Assembly: GCA_904419005.1 (NCBI GenBank)
Contig: CAJFQI010000023.1
Location: 1-34,891, forward strand
Length of the DNA: 34,891 nt
Origin: Candidatus Avimonas faecium
GTDB lineage: Bacteria > Bacillota > Clostridia > Oscillospirales > Acutalibacteraceae
Reading direction: 5' to 3'
The notes below the pieces were generated by a model that was given only the letters and a program-made list of their open reading frames with translations, did no database searches and was not told where the DNA came from. Both the position numbers and the translations under genes were made by a program. Positions within the stretch are counted from its first letter, which is position 1, and each line of letters begins with the position of its first letter. Positions 1 to 7,541 of the stretch are shown here, in pieces.

Positions 1-507
1 TGGATGATGGGCAATTATAAGCCCAAGGCGGTGCTGGGCCACGCCTTCAAAAAGCTGGGGAACCAGACCGAAACCGGCAACGCCTGGGGGGATTGGGATC
101 CTGCCAAGTTCACGGTGGAGGATTCCGCCTTCGGCATGGTTACCATGGAAAACGGCGCGACCATTATGCTCGAGTCCAGCTGGGCGCTCAACACCCTGGA
201 TGTCCGCGAGGCGCAGACGACCCTCTGCGGTACGCTGGGCGGCGCGGACATGGTGGACGGTCTGCGCATCAACAAGGTGGACCTCGGCTACCAGACCACA
301 ATCAAGCCGTCCCTGGAGGCGGGCGGCGTCGCCTTCTATGAGGGAGGCAAGCCGCTGAGCGATTCCGAGCTGGAATGCAAGCTCTGGATTGACAGCATTC
401 TGCAGGATACCGACCCGGTCGTCCTGCCGGAGCAGGCCTTTGTGGTCACCCAGATCCTTGAGGCGATTTATACCTCCTCCAAAACCGGCGAGGCGGTTTA
501 TTTCTAA
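1..507 (+). CDS. Gfo/Idh/MocA-family oxidoreductase, C-terminal part (5' end outside window)
   Basis: The reading frame is open from the first base, so the gene starts upstream and only about the last 168 residues are present. The fragment looks like the C-terminal alpha/beta domain of NAD(P)-dependent sugar or inositol dehydrogenases of this family. It has the pattern of a glycine-rich entry strand, a central FGMVTMENGATIMLESSW stretch typical of the beta-sheet substrate domain, and a closing segment VVLPEQAFVVTQILEAIYTSS, which matches the usual final helix of the family. The Rossmann NAD-binding half with its GxGxxG motif and catalytic EKP lies outside the window, so substrate and cofactor cannot be judged. 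It is separated from recA by 407 nt and is not part of that operon. Confidence 0.8.
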   Translation, partial: WMMGNYKPKAVLGHAFKKLGNQTETGNAWGDWDPAKFTVEDSAFGMVTMENGATIMLESSWALNTLDVREAQTTLCGTLGGADMVDGLRINKVDLGYQTTIKPSLEAGGVAFYEGGKPLSDSELECKLWIDSILQDTDPVVLPEQAFVVTQILEAIYTSSKTGEAVYF

Positions 508-618
508 ATCCGCGGGAGGATATTCCGCTTTTCCGTGGGGATCCGGCAGCGGCGGCGCACAGGGATGAGATGCCCGCAAACAATCATGGTCATTGCGCGT
601 AAAAGCGCGAGATACGAA

Positions 619-673
619 CCGCTGTACCGTTGGGGGAGCCGCTTTCTTGGCGGCGTTTCCAGCGGTACAGCGG
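619..673 (+). repeat. Long inverted repeat (15-bp stem) downstream of the oxidoreductase gene
   Basis: Arms 619-633 and 659-673 pair over 15 positions with one G-U pair (ccgctgtaccgttgg against ccagcggtacagcgg). Inside, gccgc at 638-642 pairs with gcggc at 650-654, so the whole can fold as one long hairpin. It is followed by the pyrimidine-rich ctttctctt, which lacks a clean T run. It may be a weak rho-independent terminator for the upstream gene or a stable RNA element. Confidence 0.6.
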
Positions 674-682
674 CTTTCTCTT

Positions 683-709
683 GGAGGCGCTGCTGTGGGC
701 AGCGCCTCC
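683..709 (+). terminator. Possible terminator hairpin, 10-bp stem
   Basis: The arms ggaggcgctg (683-692) and cagcgcctcc (700-709) are perfectly complementary around a 7-nt loop. Only a short tttg follows, so termination would be weak. It stands 9 nt behind the longer hairpin; together they could insulate recA from upstream transcription. Confidence 0.4.
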
Positions 710-804
710 TTTGCTGTCCGGCAAGGCTGTTTCGCCGAGTACAAGGCCTGGCGATTCGGGAAATTGGGCGTTTGGACGAGAAATTCTTTCCGTTGCGGCC
801 GCGC

Positions 805-818
805 AGAACATATGTGCG
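805..818. promoter_or_regulatory. LexA-like SOS box upstream of recA
   Basis: The sequence AGAACATATGTGCG matches 12 of 14 positions of the Bacillus-type LexA (DinR) operator CGAACATATGTTCG, including the full central ACATATGT. It lies about 20 nt before the -35 of the predicted recA promoter. recA is the standard SOS-regulated gene, so context supports it. LexA itself is not in the window. Confidence 0.6.
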
Positions 819-836
819 AAATTTTCTGGAAAACGG

Positions 837-865
837 TTGCTTTTCTATCTGTTCTTCGGTATAAT
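837..865 (+). promoter_or_regulatory. Predicted vegetative promoter of recA
   Basis: A perfect TATAAT at 860-865 has TTGCTT at 837-842 exactly 17 bp upstream. The -35 matches the consensus at three of six positions. The predicted start site is near 872, leaving a leader of about 40 nt before the recA ATG. Confidence 0.6.
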
Positions 866-914
866 AAAAATAACCCGTTGTGTTGAGCAATATCCATGGA
901 AGGATGGGAAAAAG

Positions 915-2057
915 ATGGCGGCTGACGAGAAGAAAAAAGGCGCAGGCTCGGTGGAGGAAAATAAGAAAAAGGCGTTGGAACTGGCCCTCCAGCAGATTGA
1001 AAAGAATTACGGAAAGGGCGCGGTGATGCGCTTGGGCCAGAACAGCGCGATGAATGTCGAGTGCATCCCTACCGGCTCGCTGATGCTGGACGCGGCCCTG
1101 GGGATCGGCGGCCTGCCGCGCGGCCGGATCATCGAAATTTACGGGCCGGAGGCCTCCGGAAAGACCACGCTGGCCCTCCATGCCGTGGCTGAAGCGCAGA
1201 AGATGGGCGGCGAGGCCGCTTTTATTGACGTAGAACATGCCTTGGATCCCGTGTACGCGAAGGCTTTGGGGGTGGATGTCGATTCCCTCTTGGTTTCCCA
1301 GCCGGATACCGGCGAGCAGGCGCTTGAGATTGCCGAGGCGCTGATCCGTTCCGGCGCGATTGATATCGTGGTGATCGACTCGGTGGCGGCCCTGGTTCCC
1401 CGTGCGGAAATTGAAGGGGAGATGGGGGACAGCCACGTCGGCCTGCAGGCCCGACTGATGTCCCAGGCAATGCGCAAGCTGGCCGGCGCGGTGTCAAAAT
1501 CCCAATGCATGGCGGTGTTCATCAACCAGCTCCGGCTGAAGGTCGGCGTGGTCTACGGCAATCCGGAGGTGACGGCCGGCGGCAACGCGCTGAAATATTA
1601 CGCCTCCGTCCGGCTCGACGTCCGCCGTACCGAGACCCTAAAGTCCGGCAGCGAGCCGATCGGCTCCCACACCCGCGTAAAAGTGGTGAAAAATAAGGTG
1701 GCGCCCCCCTTCAAAGAGGCGGAATTCGACATCATGTACGGCAAGGGGATTTCCCATGAAGGCGAGCTGCTGGATATTGCGGTCAAGCTCGGCTTTATCC
1801 AGAAATCCGGCGCGTGGTTCTCTTATAAGGAGAACCGCCTGGCCCAGGGGCGGGACAACGCCAAGGAAGCGATTAAGAACGATCCTGCCTTGATGCAGGA
1901 GCTGGAAACGCTGGTCCGCGCTAATTTGGATAAGCTGAACCCCTCTGCCCGCGTCGCCCCGGTGCCGACCACGCCGGTAGAGATCCCGCTGGAAGCGGCG
2001 GCCAAGGTCAGCGCCCCGGCCGCCAAAGCGAAGATCGACATTTCGGTGGACGATTGA
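915..2057 (+). CDS. recA: Recombinase RecA
   Basis: RecA polymerises on single-stranded DNA, catalyses ATP-dependent strand exchange and stimulates LexA self-cleavage. The predicted protein is 380 residues, a little longer than most. The Walker A motif GPEASGKTT starts at residue 77, DVEHALD is near 105, the Walker B-type VVIDSVAAL near 152, and FINQ near 202 precedes the DNA-binding L2 loop. The loop reads [12 protein letters not shown] where most RecA proteins have NPETTTGGNALK. The ATG at 915 was chosen because the family begins about 15-25 residues before [10 protein letters not shown]; the frame stays open further upstream, but that part crosses the promoter. An A/P-rich tail with an acidic end (DISVDD) is normal. 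recX follows after 25 nt, indicating an operon. Confidence 0.97.
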   Translation: MAADEKKKGAGSVEENKKKALELALQQIEKNYGKGAVMRLGQNSAMNVECIPTGSLMLDAALGIGGLPRGRIIEIYGPEASGKTTLALHAVAEAQKMGGEAAFIDVEHALDPVYAKALGVDVDSLLVSQPDTGEQALEIAEALIRSGAIDIVVIDSVAALVPRAEIEGEMGDSHVGLQARLMSQAMRKLAGAVSKSQCMAVFINQLRLKVGVVYGNPEVTAGGNALKYYASVRLDVRRTETLKSGSEPIGSHTRVKVVKNKVAPPFKEAEFDIMYGKGISHEGELLDIAVKLGFIQKSGAWFSYKENRLAQGRDNAKEAIKNDPALMQELETLVRANLDKLNPSARVAPVPTTPVEIPLEAAAKVSAPAAKAKIDISVDD

Positions 2058-2082
2058 CCGTCCCCCTTAAGGCGGGATCATC

Positions 2083-2736
2083 ATGACGATTACAGAGATC
2101 AGGAAACGCCGCGGCCGCCTGTACCTTTTGGTGCTGGACGGCGAACCGGCGATGACTGTGGATATCCGCACCTTTGAGGAGTCGCCCTACCGGGTCGGCT
2201 CCTCATTGTCGGAGGAGGAGCTGCGGGCCCTGCTTGACGAATCCGGCCGCCGCCGTGCCGAAGAGAAGGCGGTGTACCTTCTTTCCCGAGGCGACCACTC
2301 CCGGCGCGGGCTTGAAGAAAAGCTGCGCCGGTCCGCCGGCAGAGAAGCGGCCGCGCAGGCGGCGCAGCGGATGGAGGAGCTCGGCTATGTCAACGACGAA
2401 CGGTATGCTCTCCGCCTGGCCCAGGACCTGACCGAGCGCAAGCTGTATCCCCGCCGCCGCGCCGTGCAGGAGCTGTGTGCCCGCGGGGTCGACCGGGAGC
2501 TGGCCGTCCGCGCGGTCGAAGAGACCGAAAAAGAGGATCTGGACAAAGCACTTGAACTGATTGCCAAAAAACAGTATAATAGGCTGCATGACGAGGACGG
2601 ACGGCGGAAGGCCGGGGCCGCGCTGGCACGCTACGGCTTTGACGGCGGGACCATCCGCCGGGCCCTGGCCCAGTGCGGTGCCGATGACGCGCCGGAAGAC
2701 GGCTGGGATGCAGGCGAGGATTCGCTGCTGCCGTAA
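2083..2736 (+). CDS. recX: Regulatory protein RecX
   Basis: RecX binds RecA filaments and modulates (usually inhibits) RecA ATPase and strand exchange in the cytoplasm. The 217-residue protein has the family's repeated three-helix modules: AVYLLSRGDHSRRGLEEKL near residues 64-82, then a segment containing LGYVNDERYA near 105, then KALELIAKKQYNRL near 155. The last is followed by a C-terminal module, KAGAALARYGFDGGTIRRAL. The N-terminal 60 residues form a beta-rich domain common in Firmicutes RecX. An aaggcggg element precedes the ATG. Position directly after recA, 25 nt away, is the classical arrangement and supports co-transcription under the same LexA-like control. The acidic C-terminal tail is not conserved. 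Confidence 0.93.
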   Translation: MTITEIRKRRGRLYLLVLDGEPAMTVDIRTFEESPYRVGSSLSEEELRALLDESGRRRAEEKAVYLLSRGDHSRRGLEEKLRRSAGREAAAQAAQRMEELGYVNDERYALRLAQDLTERKLYPRRRAVQELCARGVDRELAVRAVEETEKEDLDKALELIAKKQYNRLHDEDGRRKAGAALARYGFDGGTIRRALAQCGADDAPEDGWDAGEDSLLP

Positions 2737-2788
2737 AGCCGGCTTGCAGGCGCCGCCCGTTTTCATGGGGAAAGGTTGGTTCGTGCCC

Positions 2789-4126
2789 ATGGCGTATAAA
2801 GTGGGGATGGTATCCTTAGGATGCCCGAAAAACCAGATGGATGCGGAGCTGATGCTCGGCCGGCTGCGGGACGCGGGGATTGAGCTGACGGCGGAAAGCG
2901 GTTTGGCCGATGTGGTGATTGTCAACACCTGCGGTTTTATTGAGGACGCGAAAAAGGAATCGATTGAGAATATCCTGGAATTTGCCCAGCTGAAAAAGGA
3001 AGGGCAGATCCAGAAAATCATTGTCACCGGCTGCATGGCGGAACGGTATAAAGAGGAACTGGTTAAGGAGCTGCCGGAATGCGACGCGGTCCTGGGCCTC
3101 GGTGCAAACGGCGATATTGTCGGGACGGTTGAAGCGGTGCTGCGCGGGGAGCAGATCGCCCGCTTTCCGGATAAAAGCGGCTGGAGCCTAGACGGCCGCC
3201 GGTTGCAGACCACGCCGGAATTCTTTGCCTATCTGCGGATTGCGGACGGGTGCAGCAACTGCTGTACCTACTGCGCCATCCCGCTGATCCGGGGCCCGCT
3301 GCGCAGCCGCGCGATGGATGCGGTCGTCCGGGAAGCGGAGGCTTTGGCGGCGAACGGCGTCAAGGAGCTTACCTTGGTGGCGCAGGACACCACTCTTTAC
3401 GGCGCGGATTGGGACGGCCAATCCCATCTGGCGGAGCTGCTGGAGCGGCTGTGCGGAATAGACGGCCTCCAGTGGATCCGGCTCTTATACTGCTATCCGG
3501 AGCATATTGACGACCGGCTGCTGAAGGTGATGGCCTCCCAGCCGAAGATCGTGAAATACATGGACATCCCGATCCAGCATGTGAACGGAAAGGTGCTGGC
3601 GGCCATGAACCGCCCGGGGGATGCGGCCACGCTGAGAAAGCAGATCCGCCACATCCGGGAAATGGTGCCCGGCATTGTCCTGCGCACGACGGTGATGACC
3701 GGCTTCCCCGGAGAGGGGAAAAAGGAATTTGCCGAGCTGTGCGAGTTTATCAAGGAAATGCGCTTTGAACGGCTGGGCTGCTTCGCCTTTTCGCCGGAGG
3801 AGGGGACGGCGGCCGTAAAGCTGCCGGATCCGGTTGAGGAAAAGGAAAAGCTCCGCCGACGCGACATCATCATGCAGGAGCAGTCCTTGGTCGCCGACCG
3901 GTACAACCGTTCCCGGGTGGGAAAAACCCTCACGGTGCTGGTGGAAAGCTACGACCGGTATGCGGAATGCTGGTTTGGCCGCAGCGAAGCGGATGCGCCC
4001 GACATTGACTGCAAGGTGTTTTTCCCCGCCAAGCGGGGGGAGGTGCGTCCCGGCGACTTTGTCCGGGTCCGGGTTACCGGCGTTTTGGACTGGGACTTGA
4101 CGGGGGAGCTGGAACCCGCGGAGTGA
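2789..4126 (+). CDS. rimO: Ribosomal protein S12 methylthiotransferase RimO
   Basis: RimO is a radical-SAM enzyme that adds a methylthio group to the beta-carbon of an aspartate in ribosomal protein S12. The 445-residue protein has the N-terminal UPF0004 domain with three cysteines for the auxiliary iron-sulfur cluster (C12 in LGCPKN, C48 in NTCGF, C82 in GCMAER). The radical-SAM signature CxxxCxxC follows at 155-162 (CSNCCTYC). A C-terminal TRAM domain occupies roughly the last 65 residues. GCPKNQMDAE and the PIQHVNGKVLAAMNR region fit RimO better than its relative MiaB. The start is uncertain: ATG 2789 gives the usual short N-terminus, but GTG 2783 lies 7 nt behind an aaagg element and is an equally good candidate. 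It lies 52 nt after recX. Confidence 0.93.
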   Translation: MAYKVGMVSLGCPKNQMDAELMLGRLRDAGIELTAESGLADVVIVNTCGFIEDAKKESIENILEFAQLKKEGQIQKIIVTGCMAERYKEELVKELPECDAVLGLGANGDIVGTVEAVLRGEQIARFPDKSGWSLDGRRLQTTPEFFAYLRIADGCSNCCTYCAIPLIRGPLRSRAMDAVVREAEALAANGVKELTLVAQDTTLYGADWDGQSHLAELLERLCGIDGLQWIRLLYCYPEHIDDRLLKVMASQPKIVKYMDIPIQHVNGKVLAAMNRPGDAATLRKQIRHIREMVPGIVLRTTVMTGFPGEGKKEFAELCEFIKEMRFERLGCFAFSPEEGTAAVKLPDPVEEKEKLRRRDIIMQEQSLVADRYNRSRVGKTLTVLVESYDRYAECWFGRSEADAPDIDCKVFFPAKRGEVRPGDFVRVRVTGVLDWDLTGELEPAE

Positions 4127-4191
4127 CCGGAGGATGCCGGGGCGGGGGCTTTCCATGCGCTGCGGCTCCTTGGGCGGCGCGAAAAAACGGC

Positions 4192-4211
4192 GCCCGGCAT
4201 TCTTGCCGGGC
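4192..4211 (+). repeat. Hairpin just upstream of pgsA
   Basis: gcccggca (4192-4199) and tgccgggc (4204-4211) form a perfect 8-bp stem with a ttct loop. There is no T run. It lies in the 109-nt gap between rimO and pgsA and ends 9 nt before the pgsA Shine-Dalgarno sequence, so it may affect message stability or translation rather than termination. Confidence 0.45.
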
Positions 4212-4235
4212 CTGGAACAAAAGGCGGGGCTTACA

Positions 4236-4853
4236 TTGACGAATGCCAAACCACGGATACATTTAAACACCCCAAATAAGCTGACCATTCTGCGGGTTTT
4301 CCTGTCGCCGCTGGTGCTGCTGCTTCTTTTGTGGGAGTTCCCGTTTCATCATTTGGCGGCGATGGCGGTGTTCGGCGCCGCGGCGCTGACCGACCTGTTT
4401 GACGGGCGGATCGCCCGTTCCCGCGGCCTGATTACCAACCTGGGCAAGTTCTTGGATCCCATCGCCGATAAGATGCTGACGACAGCGGCATTCCTCGGCT
4501 TTTTGGTGCTCGGCCGGCTGGACGTGTGGGCCGTCATGCTGATCCTGACCAGGGAATTCATGGTGGCGACGATCCGGATGCTGGCGGCTAAGGACGACGT
4601 GGTCGTAGCGGCGGATTTTGCCGGCAAGGCGAAAACCGTCGCGCAGTTTGCGGCGATTCTGTTCATGTTTGCGTCGCTGGAGTTTGCTTCCTGGCAGGGG
4701 ACGCTGCTGGCGGGCCTGGCTCTGCCGGATGCGGTGTATTCCGTCCCGCTGCTGGTTGCGCGCATCCTGGTCTGGGTTTCGGTGGTCCTGACGGTTATTT
4801 CCGGCTGCCAGTATGTGTATCATTACCGCCGCTACCTCATGGATGAAAATTAG
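4236..4853 (+). CDS. pgsA: CDP-diacylglycerol-glycerol-3-phosphate 3-phosphatidyltransferase
   Basis: This is a membrane enzyme that condenses CDP-diacylglycerol with glycerol-3-phosphate to make phosphatidylglycerophosphate, the committed step to phosphatidylglycerol. The CDP-alcohol phosphotransferase signature D-x2-DG-x2-AR-x8-G-x3-D-x3-D is complete between residues 53 and 78 (TDLFDGRIAR, then GKFLDPIAD). Several hydrophobic helices follow, including FLGFLVLGRLDVWAVMLIL and a C-terminal LVARILVWVSVVLTVISG. The TTG at 4236 was chosen because aaggcgggg ends 6 nt before it and the resulting 205-residue protein begins, as usual, just before NTPNKLTILRV. A longer upstream frame to 4134 would add a non-family leader. 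Linkage of recA and pgsA is common in Firmicutes; cinA, often between them, is absent here. Confidence 0.93.
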   Translation: MTNAKPRIHLNTPNKLTILRVFLSPLVLLLLLWEFPFHHLAAMAVFGAAALTDLFDGRIARSRGLITNLGKFLDPIADKMLTTAAFLGFLVLGRLDVWAVMLILTREFMVATIRMLAAKDDVVVAADFAGKAKTVAQFAAILFMFASLEFASWQGTLLAGLALPDAVYSVPLLVARILVWVSVVLTVISGCQYVYHYRRYLMDEN

Positions 4854-4877
4854 GGTGGATTTTTTCCGCAAACCGTA

Positions 4878-4883
4878 TATAAT
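4878..4883 (+). promoter_or_regulatory. -10 element of the predicted T-box/cysE-cysS promoter
   Basis: A perfect TATAAT lies 24 nt after the pgsA stop. I see no good -35 at 16-18 bp upstream (the best stretch is gtggat). The predicted transcript would start near 4890 and include the whole T-box leader. Confidence 0.5.
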
Positions 4884-4889
4884 AAAACT

Positions 4890-5150
4890 ATATCGCTTGC
4901 GATGACCGGGAGAAGTACCCGTTCCCTTCCGCGGCAGAGAGGATGCGCCGGGCGGCAGCCTGTGCTGGAAGCGCATCCGGCGGCAGGCCGGCGAAATGCG
5001 CCCGTGAGCACGGCGGGGGAAGGGCCTTTCGGCCTGCGTATCCCGCCGCGGTTTGCCGCCGTTATCGGCCTGAAAGTGAAATCCGGAGTGGAACCGTGTA
5101 TGAAGCACCTCCGTCGCGCTGTTGATCGGCGCGGCGGAGGTTTTGTTTTT
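4890..5150 (+). ncRNA. T-box riboswitch leader, probably cysteine-specific
   Basis: This leader should sense uncharged tRNA and allow read-through into cysE-cysS. The conserved T-box core is at 5083-5098 (CCGGAGTGGAACCGTG). Its cggag (5084-5088) can pair with ctccg (5109-5113) to form the antiterminator, which excludes the terminator at 5107-5141. Stem I features are visible: agaagta at 4911-4917 opposite gaaatgcg at 4993-5000, an agagag motif, and an 8-bp helix ggatgcgc/gcgcatcc (4941-4948 with 4971-4978). The triplet TGC at 4997-4999, after gaaa, is the likely specifier codon for cysteine. The UGGA in the bulge would match a tRNA with discriminator U, as in tRNA-Cys. The downstream genes agree with this reading. 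Confidence 0.85.
5107..5150 (+). terminator. Terminator of the T-box leader
   Basis: Arms 5107-5119 (acctccgtcgcgc) and 5129-5141 (gcgcggcggaggt) form a 13-bp stem with one G-U pair and a 9-nt loop, followed by ttttgttttt. Its 5' arm overlaps the strand used by the antiterminator, which is the diagnostic T-box switch. Confidence 0.88.
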
Positions 5151-5226
5151 AACAGGGGACGCCATGGGGCGGGATGCGGCGGGAAATGGCAGGCCGGCGT
5201 AAAGCGGCCGCAAGGAGGAAGAGACT

Positions 5227-5877
5227 TTGTTTGAACGCATGAAAGAGGATATTGCCGTGATCCGGGAAAAGGATCCGGCCGCCCGTTCGGCGCTTGAGGT
5301 CATGCTGCTGTATAACGGCTTCAAGGCGGTACGGATGTACCGCCGGGCGCATTGGTGCTTTACCCATAACCTGAAGTTCTTCGCCCGCTGGATTTCCCAG
5401 CGTTGCGTAAGGAAGACCAACATTGAAATCCACCCCGGCGCTGAGATCGGCCGCCGGCTGTTCATTGACCACGGAACCGGCGTGGTGATCGGGGAGACGG
5501 CGGTGATCGGCGACGACTGCACCCTTTACCAGGGGGTTACGCTGGGAGGTACAGGCAAGGATAAGGGCAAGCGCCACCCTACCCTTGGGAACCATGTGAT
5601 GGTAGGGGCGGGCGCTAAGGTGCTCGGCCCGATCACCATCGGCAGCAACGTGCGGATTGCGGCGGGGGCGGTCGTCCTCTCCGGAATCCCGGACGATTGC
5701 ACCGCGGTAGGGGTGCCGGCGCGGGTGGTCCGCCGCAACGGCGCAAAGATCGTGGAACTTGACCAGGTGCATATCCCCGACCCGGTCGCGCAGGAGCTCT
5801 GCCGGCTGGAGCATCGGATTGAGCTGCTGGAAAAGGCGCTGGCCGGGCCGCCGGAGACGCCGGGAACGAAAGGCTGA
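5227..5877 (+). CDS. cysE: Serine O-acetyltransferase
   Basis: CysE transfers the acetyl group of acetyl-CoA to L-serine, making O-acetylserine for cysteine synthesis. The 216-residue protein is the short Firmicutes type. A helical N-terminal part is followed by a left-handed beta-helix of hexapeptide repeats from about residue 65 to 165, with [10 protein letters not shown] (65-74), the catalytic His region [12 protein letters not shown] (79-90), and [15 protein letters not shown] (107-121), which is the acetyl-CoA/substrate loop. The TTG at 5227 was chosen because aaggagg lies 8 nt before it; the next ATG would be 20 nt away. It is the first gene after the T-box leader, and cysS follows 64 nt downstream. 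Confidence 0.95.
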   Translation: MFERMKEDIAVIREKDPAARSALEVMLLYNGFKAVRMYRRAHWCFTHNLKFFARWISQRCVRKTNIEIHPGAEIGRRLFIDHGTGVVIGETAVIGDDCTLYQGVTLGGTGKDKGKRHPTLGNHVMVGAGAKVLGPITIGSNVRIAAGAVVLSGIPDDCTAVGVPARVVRRNGAKIVELDQVHIPDPVAQELCRLEHRIELLEKALAGPPETPGTKG

Positions 5878-5941
5878 CCAAGGCTGTTTTCATATGCTTC
5901 TGCACTCGGACGGAAGCTAAAACGGAAAGGATGGATGCGTT

Positions 5942-7339
5942 GTGAAAATCTATAATACCCTGACCAGGCAGAAGGAGGAGCTCCAGACCATTGAGGACGG
6001 CGTGGTCAAAATCTACGCCTGCGGGCCGACCGTGTACAATTTGATCCATATCGGCAACGCCCGGCCGCTCTGCGTGTTCGACGTCCTCCGCCGGTACCTT
6101 GAATGGCGGGGATGGGACGTCCGCTATGTGCAGAATTTTACCGATATTGACGATAAGATCATCCGCCGGGCCAATGAGGAGGGCGTCCCTTACAACGTTA
6201 TTTCCGAACGGTATATCGCGGAATTTTGGAAGGACGCCGAGGGGCTGAATGTCCGCCGAGCCACCGTCCATCCCCGCGCGACGGAGAATATTGACGAGAT
6301 TGAGGCGATCATCTCCCGCCTGATTGAAAAGGGCTTTGCCTATGCTGCGGAAAACGGCGACGTGTATTTCCGCACCAACCATTTTTCACAGTACGGCAAG
6401 CTCTCCCACCAGCCGCTTGAGGACCTGGAATCCGGCGCGCGCATTGAAGTCAGCGACCTCAAGGAGGACGCGATGGATTTTGCGCTTTGGAAGGCGGCAA
6501 AGCCCGGCGAGCCCTCCTGGCCCTCCCCATGGAGCGACGGCCGCCCGGGCTGGCATATTGAATGCTCGGCGATGGCCCGGCGTTATCTGGGGGAAACGAT
6601 TGACATCCACGGCGGAGGGCAGGACCTGATCTTCCCCCACCACGAAAACGAAATTGCCCAGAGCGAATGCTGCAACGGCGTTCCCTTTGCGCATTATTGG
6701 ATGCATAACGGCTACATCAACGTTGACAATAAGAAAATGTCGAAATCCCTCGGCAATTTCTTTACAGTGCGGGATGTGGCGGAAAAATACGGGTATGAGC
6801 CGATCCGCTTTTTCCTGATTTCCTCCTCCTACCGTAGCCCGATCAACTATAATGCGGAGATTATTGAGCAGGGGATCGCCGCCCTCGATCGGCTGTACAA
6901 CTGCCGGGACAACCTGGAGTTCGCGCTGAAAAACGCCCCGGCGGAAGCCCAGTCGGACGAAAGCGGAGCCTTTGCTTCGTTTGAACAGCGCAAGCAGCAG
7001 TTTATTGAGGCGATGGAGGACGACCTGAACACGGCGGACGCGATTGCGGCGGTGTTTGAGCTGGCCCGCGACATCAATATCGCGGTGGCCGGCGCGCCTT
7101 CCCGCGCGCTGTGCGAGAAAGCGTCTGAAATTTTCGGCCAGCTCTGCGACGTGCTCGGCCTGCTGTACAGCCGCGGGCAGGAGGTCCTTGATGCGGATAT
7201 TGAGAGCATGATCGCCGCCCGCACCGAAGCGCGCCGGCAGAAAAACTGGGCGGAATCCGACCGGATCCGCGACGAGCTCAAGGCCATGGGGATTGTCCTT
7301 GAGGACACCCCGCAGGGGGTGAAGTGGCACCGGCAGTAA
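5942..7339 (+). CDS. cysS: Cysteinyl-tRNA synthetase
   Basis: This class I aminoacyl-tRNA synthetase charges tRNA-Cys with cysteine. The 465-residue length is normal. The zinc-binding Cys27 sits in YACGPTVYN, and the HIGH-type motif HIGNARP starts at residue 36. The other zinc-ligand regions [10 protein letters not shown] and [10 protein letters not shown] are present, and the KMSKS loop is exact at 265-269. The C-terminal DALR-type helical domain and anticodon-binding tail follow. The start is a GTG at 5942 preceded by a ggaaaggat element. With cysE it forms a two-gene unit under the Cys T-box, so uncharged tRNA-Cys should raise both cysteine synthesis and tRNA charging. Confidence 0.97.
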   Translation: MKIYNTLTRQKEELQTIEDGVVKIYACGPTVYNLIHIGNARPLCVFDVLRRYLEWRGWDVRYVQNFTDIDDKIIRRANEEGVPYNVISERYIAEFWKDAEGLNVRRATVHPRATENIDEIEAIISRLIEKGFAYAAENGDVYFRTNHFSQYGKLSHQPLEDLESGARIEVSDLKEDAMDFALWKAAKPGEPSWPSPWSDGRPGWHIECSAMARRYLGETIDIHGGGQDLIFPHHENEIAQSECCNGVPFAHYWMHNGYINVDNKKMSKSLGNFFTVRDVAEKYGYEPIRFFLISSSYRSPINYNAEIIEQGIAALDRLYNCRDNLEFALKNAPAEAQSDESGAFASFEQRKQQFIEAMEDDLNTADAIAAVFELARDINIAVAGAPSRALCEKASEIFGQLCDVLGLLYSRGQEVLDADIESMIAARTEARRQKNWAESDRIRDELKAMGIVLEDTPQGVKWHRQ

Positions 7340-7404
7340 GCCGGGCTATGAGGGGGAACGGGGCTCTCAACCCGCCTTTGGATGCGTCCGGGCTGGGCGG
7401 AGGG

Positions 7405-7433
7405 TTTCCAAACCAAAGCGAATGTGGTAAAAT
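7405..7433 (+). promoter_or_regulatory. Predicted extended -10 promoter of the PfkB-family gene
   Basis: TTTCCA at 7405-7410 and TAAAAT at 7428-7433 are separated by 17 bp, and a TGG directly before the -10 gives an extended -10. The gene starts about 110 nt further on. This suggests transcription separate from cysS. Confidence 0.5.
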
Positions 7434-7541
7434 AAGTGGCGGCCGGACGGGGCGTTTCCCAATACCGGGAATGGATACCGGCAGGGGGTGGAAAGCCTCC
7501 GCCCCTGCCCGGCCGGACAAGCCGATGCAGCAGAAAGAGGG

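Larger units (their letters stand above)
508..914 (+). other. Intergenic stretch before recA with hairpins, LexA-like box and promoter
   Basis: No convincing gene lies here; the reading frames across it have no family resemblance. It holds two tandem inverted repeats (619-673 and 683-709), a LexA-like palindrome (805-818) and a promoter (837-865), each listed separately. About 110 nt right after the oxidoreductase stop show nothing I can name. Confidence 0.7.

Noticed and set aside
504..1436. Minus-strand frame of 310 codons opposite recA
   Set aside because: It is antisense to recA and its leader, with no motif; long antisense frames are common in GC-rich DNA.
2203..3213. Minus-strand frame of 336 codons opposite recX/rimO
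   Set aside because: It is a shadow of two confidently identified genes and has compositionally biased sequence.
4902..5234. Plus-strand frame of 110 codons in the cysE leader
   Set aside because: It lies on the T-box RNA; the structure explains the sequence and the frame has no family features.
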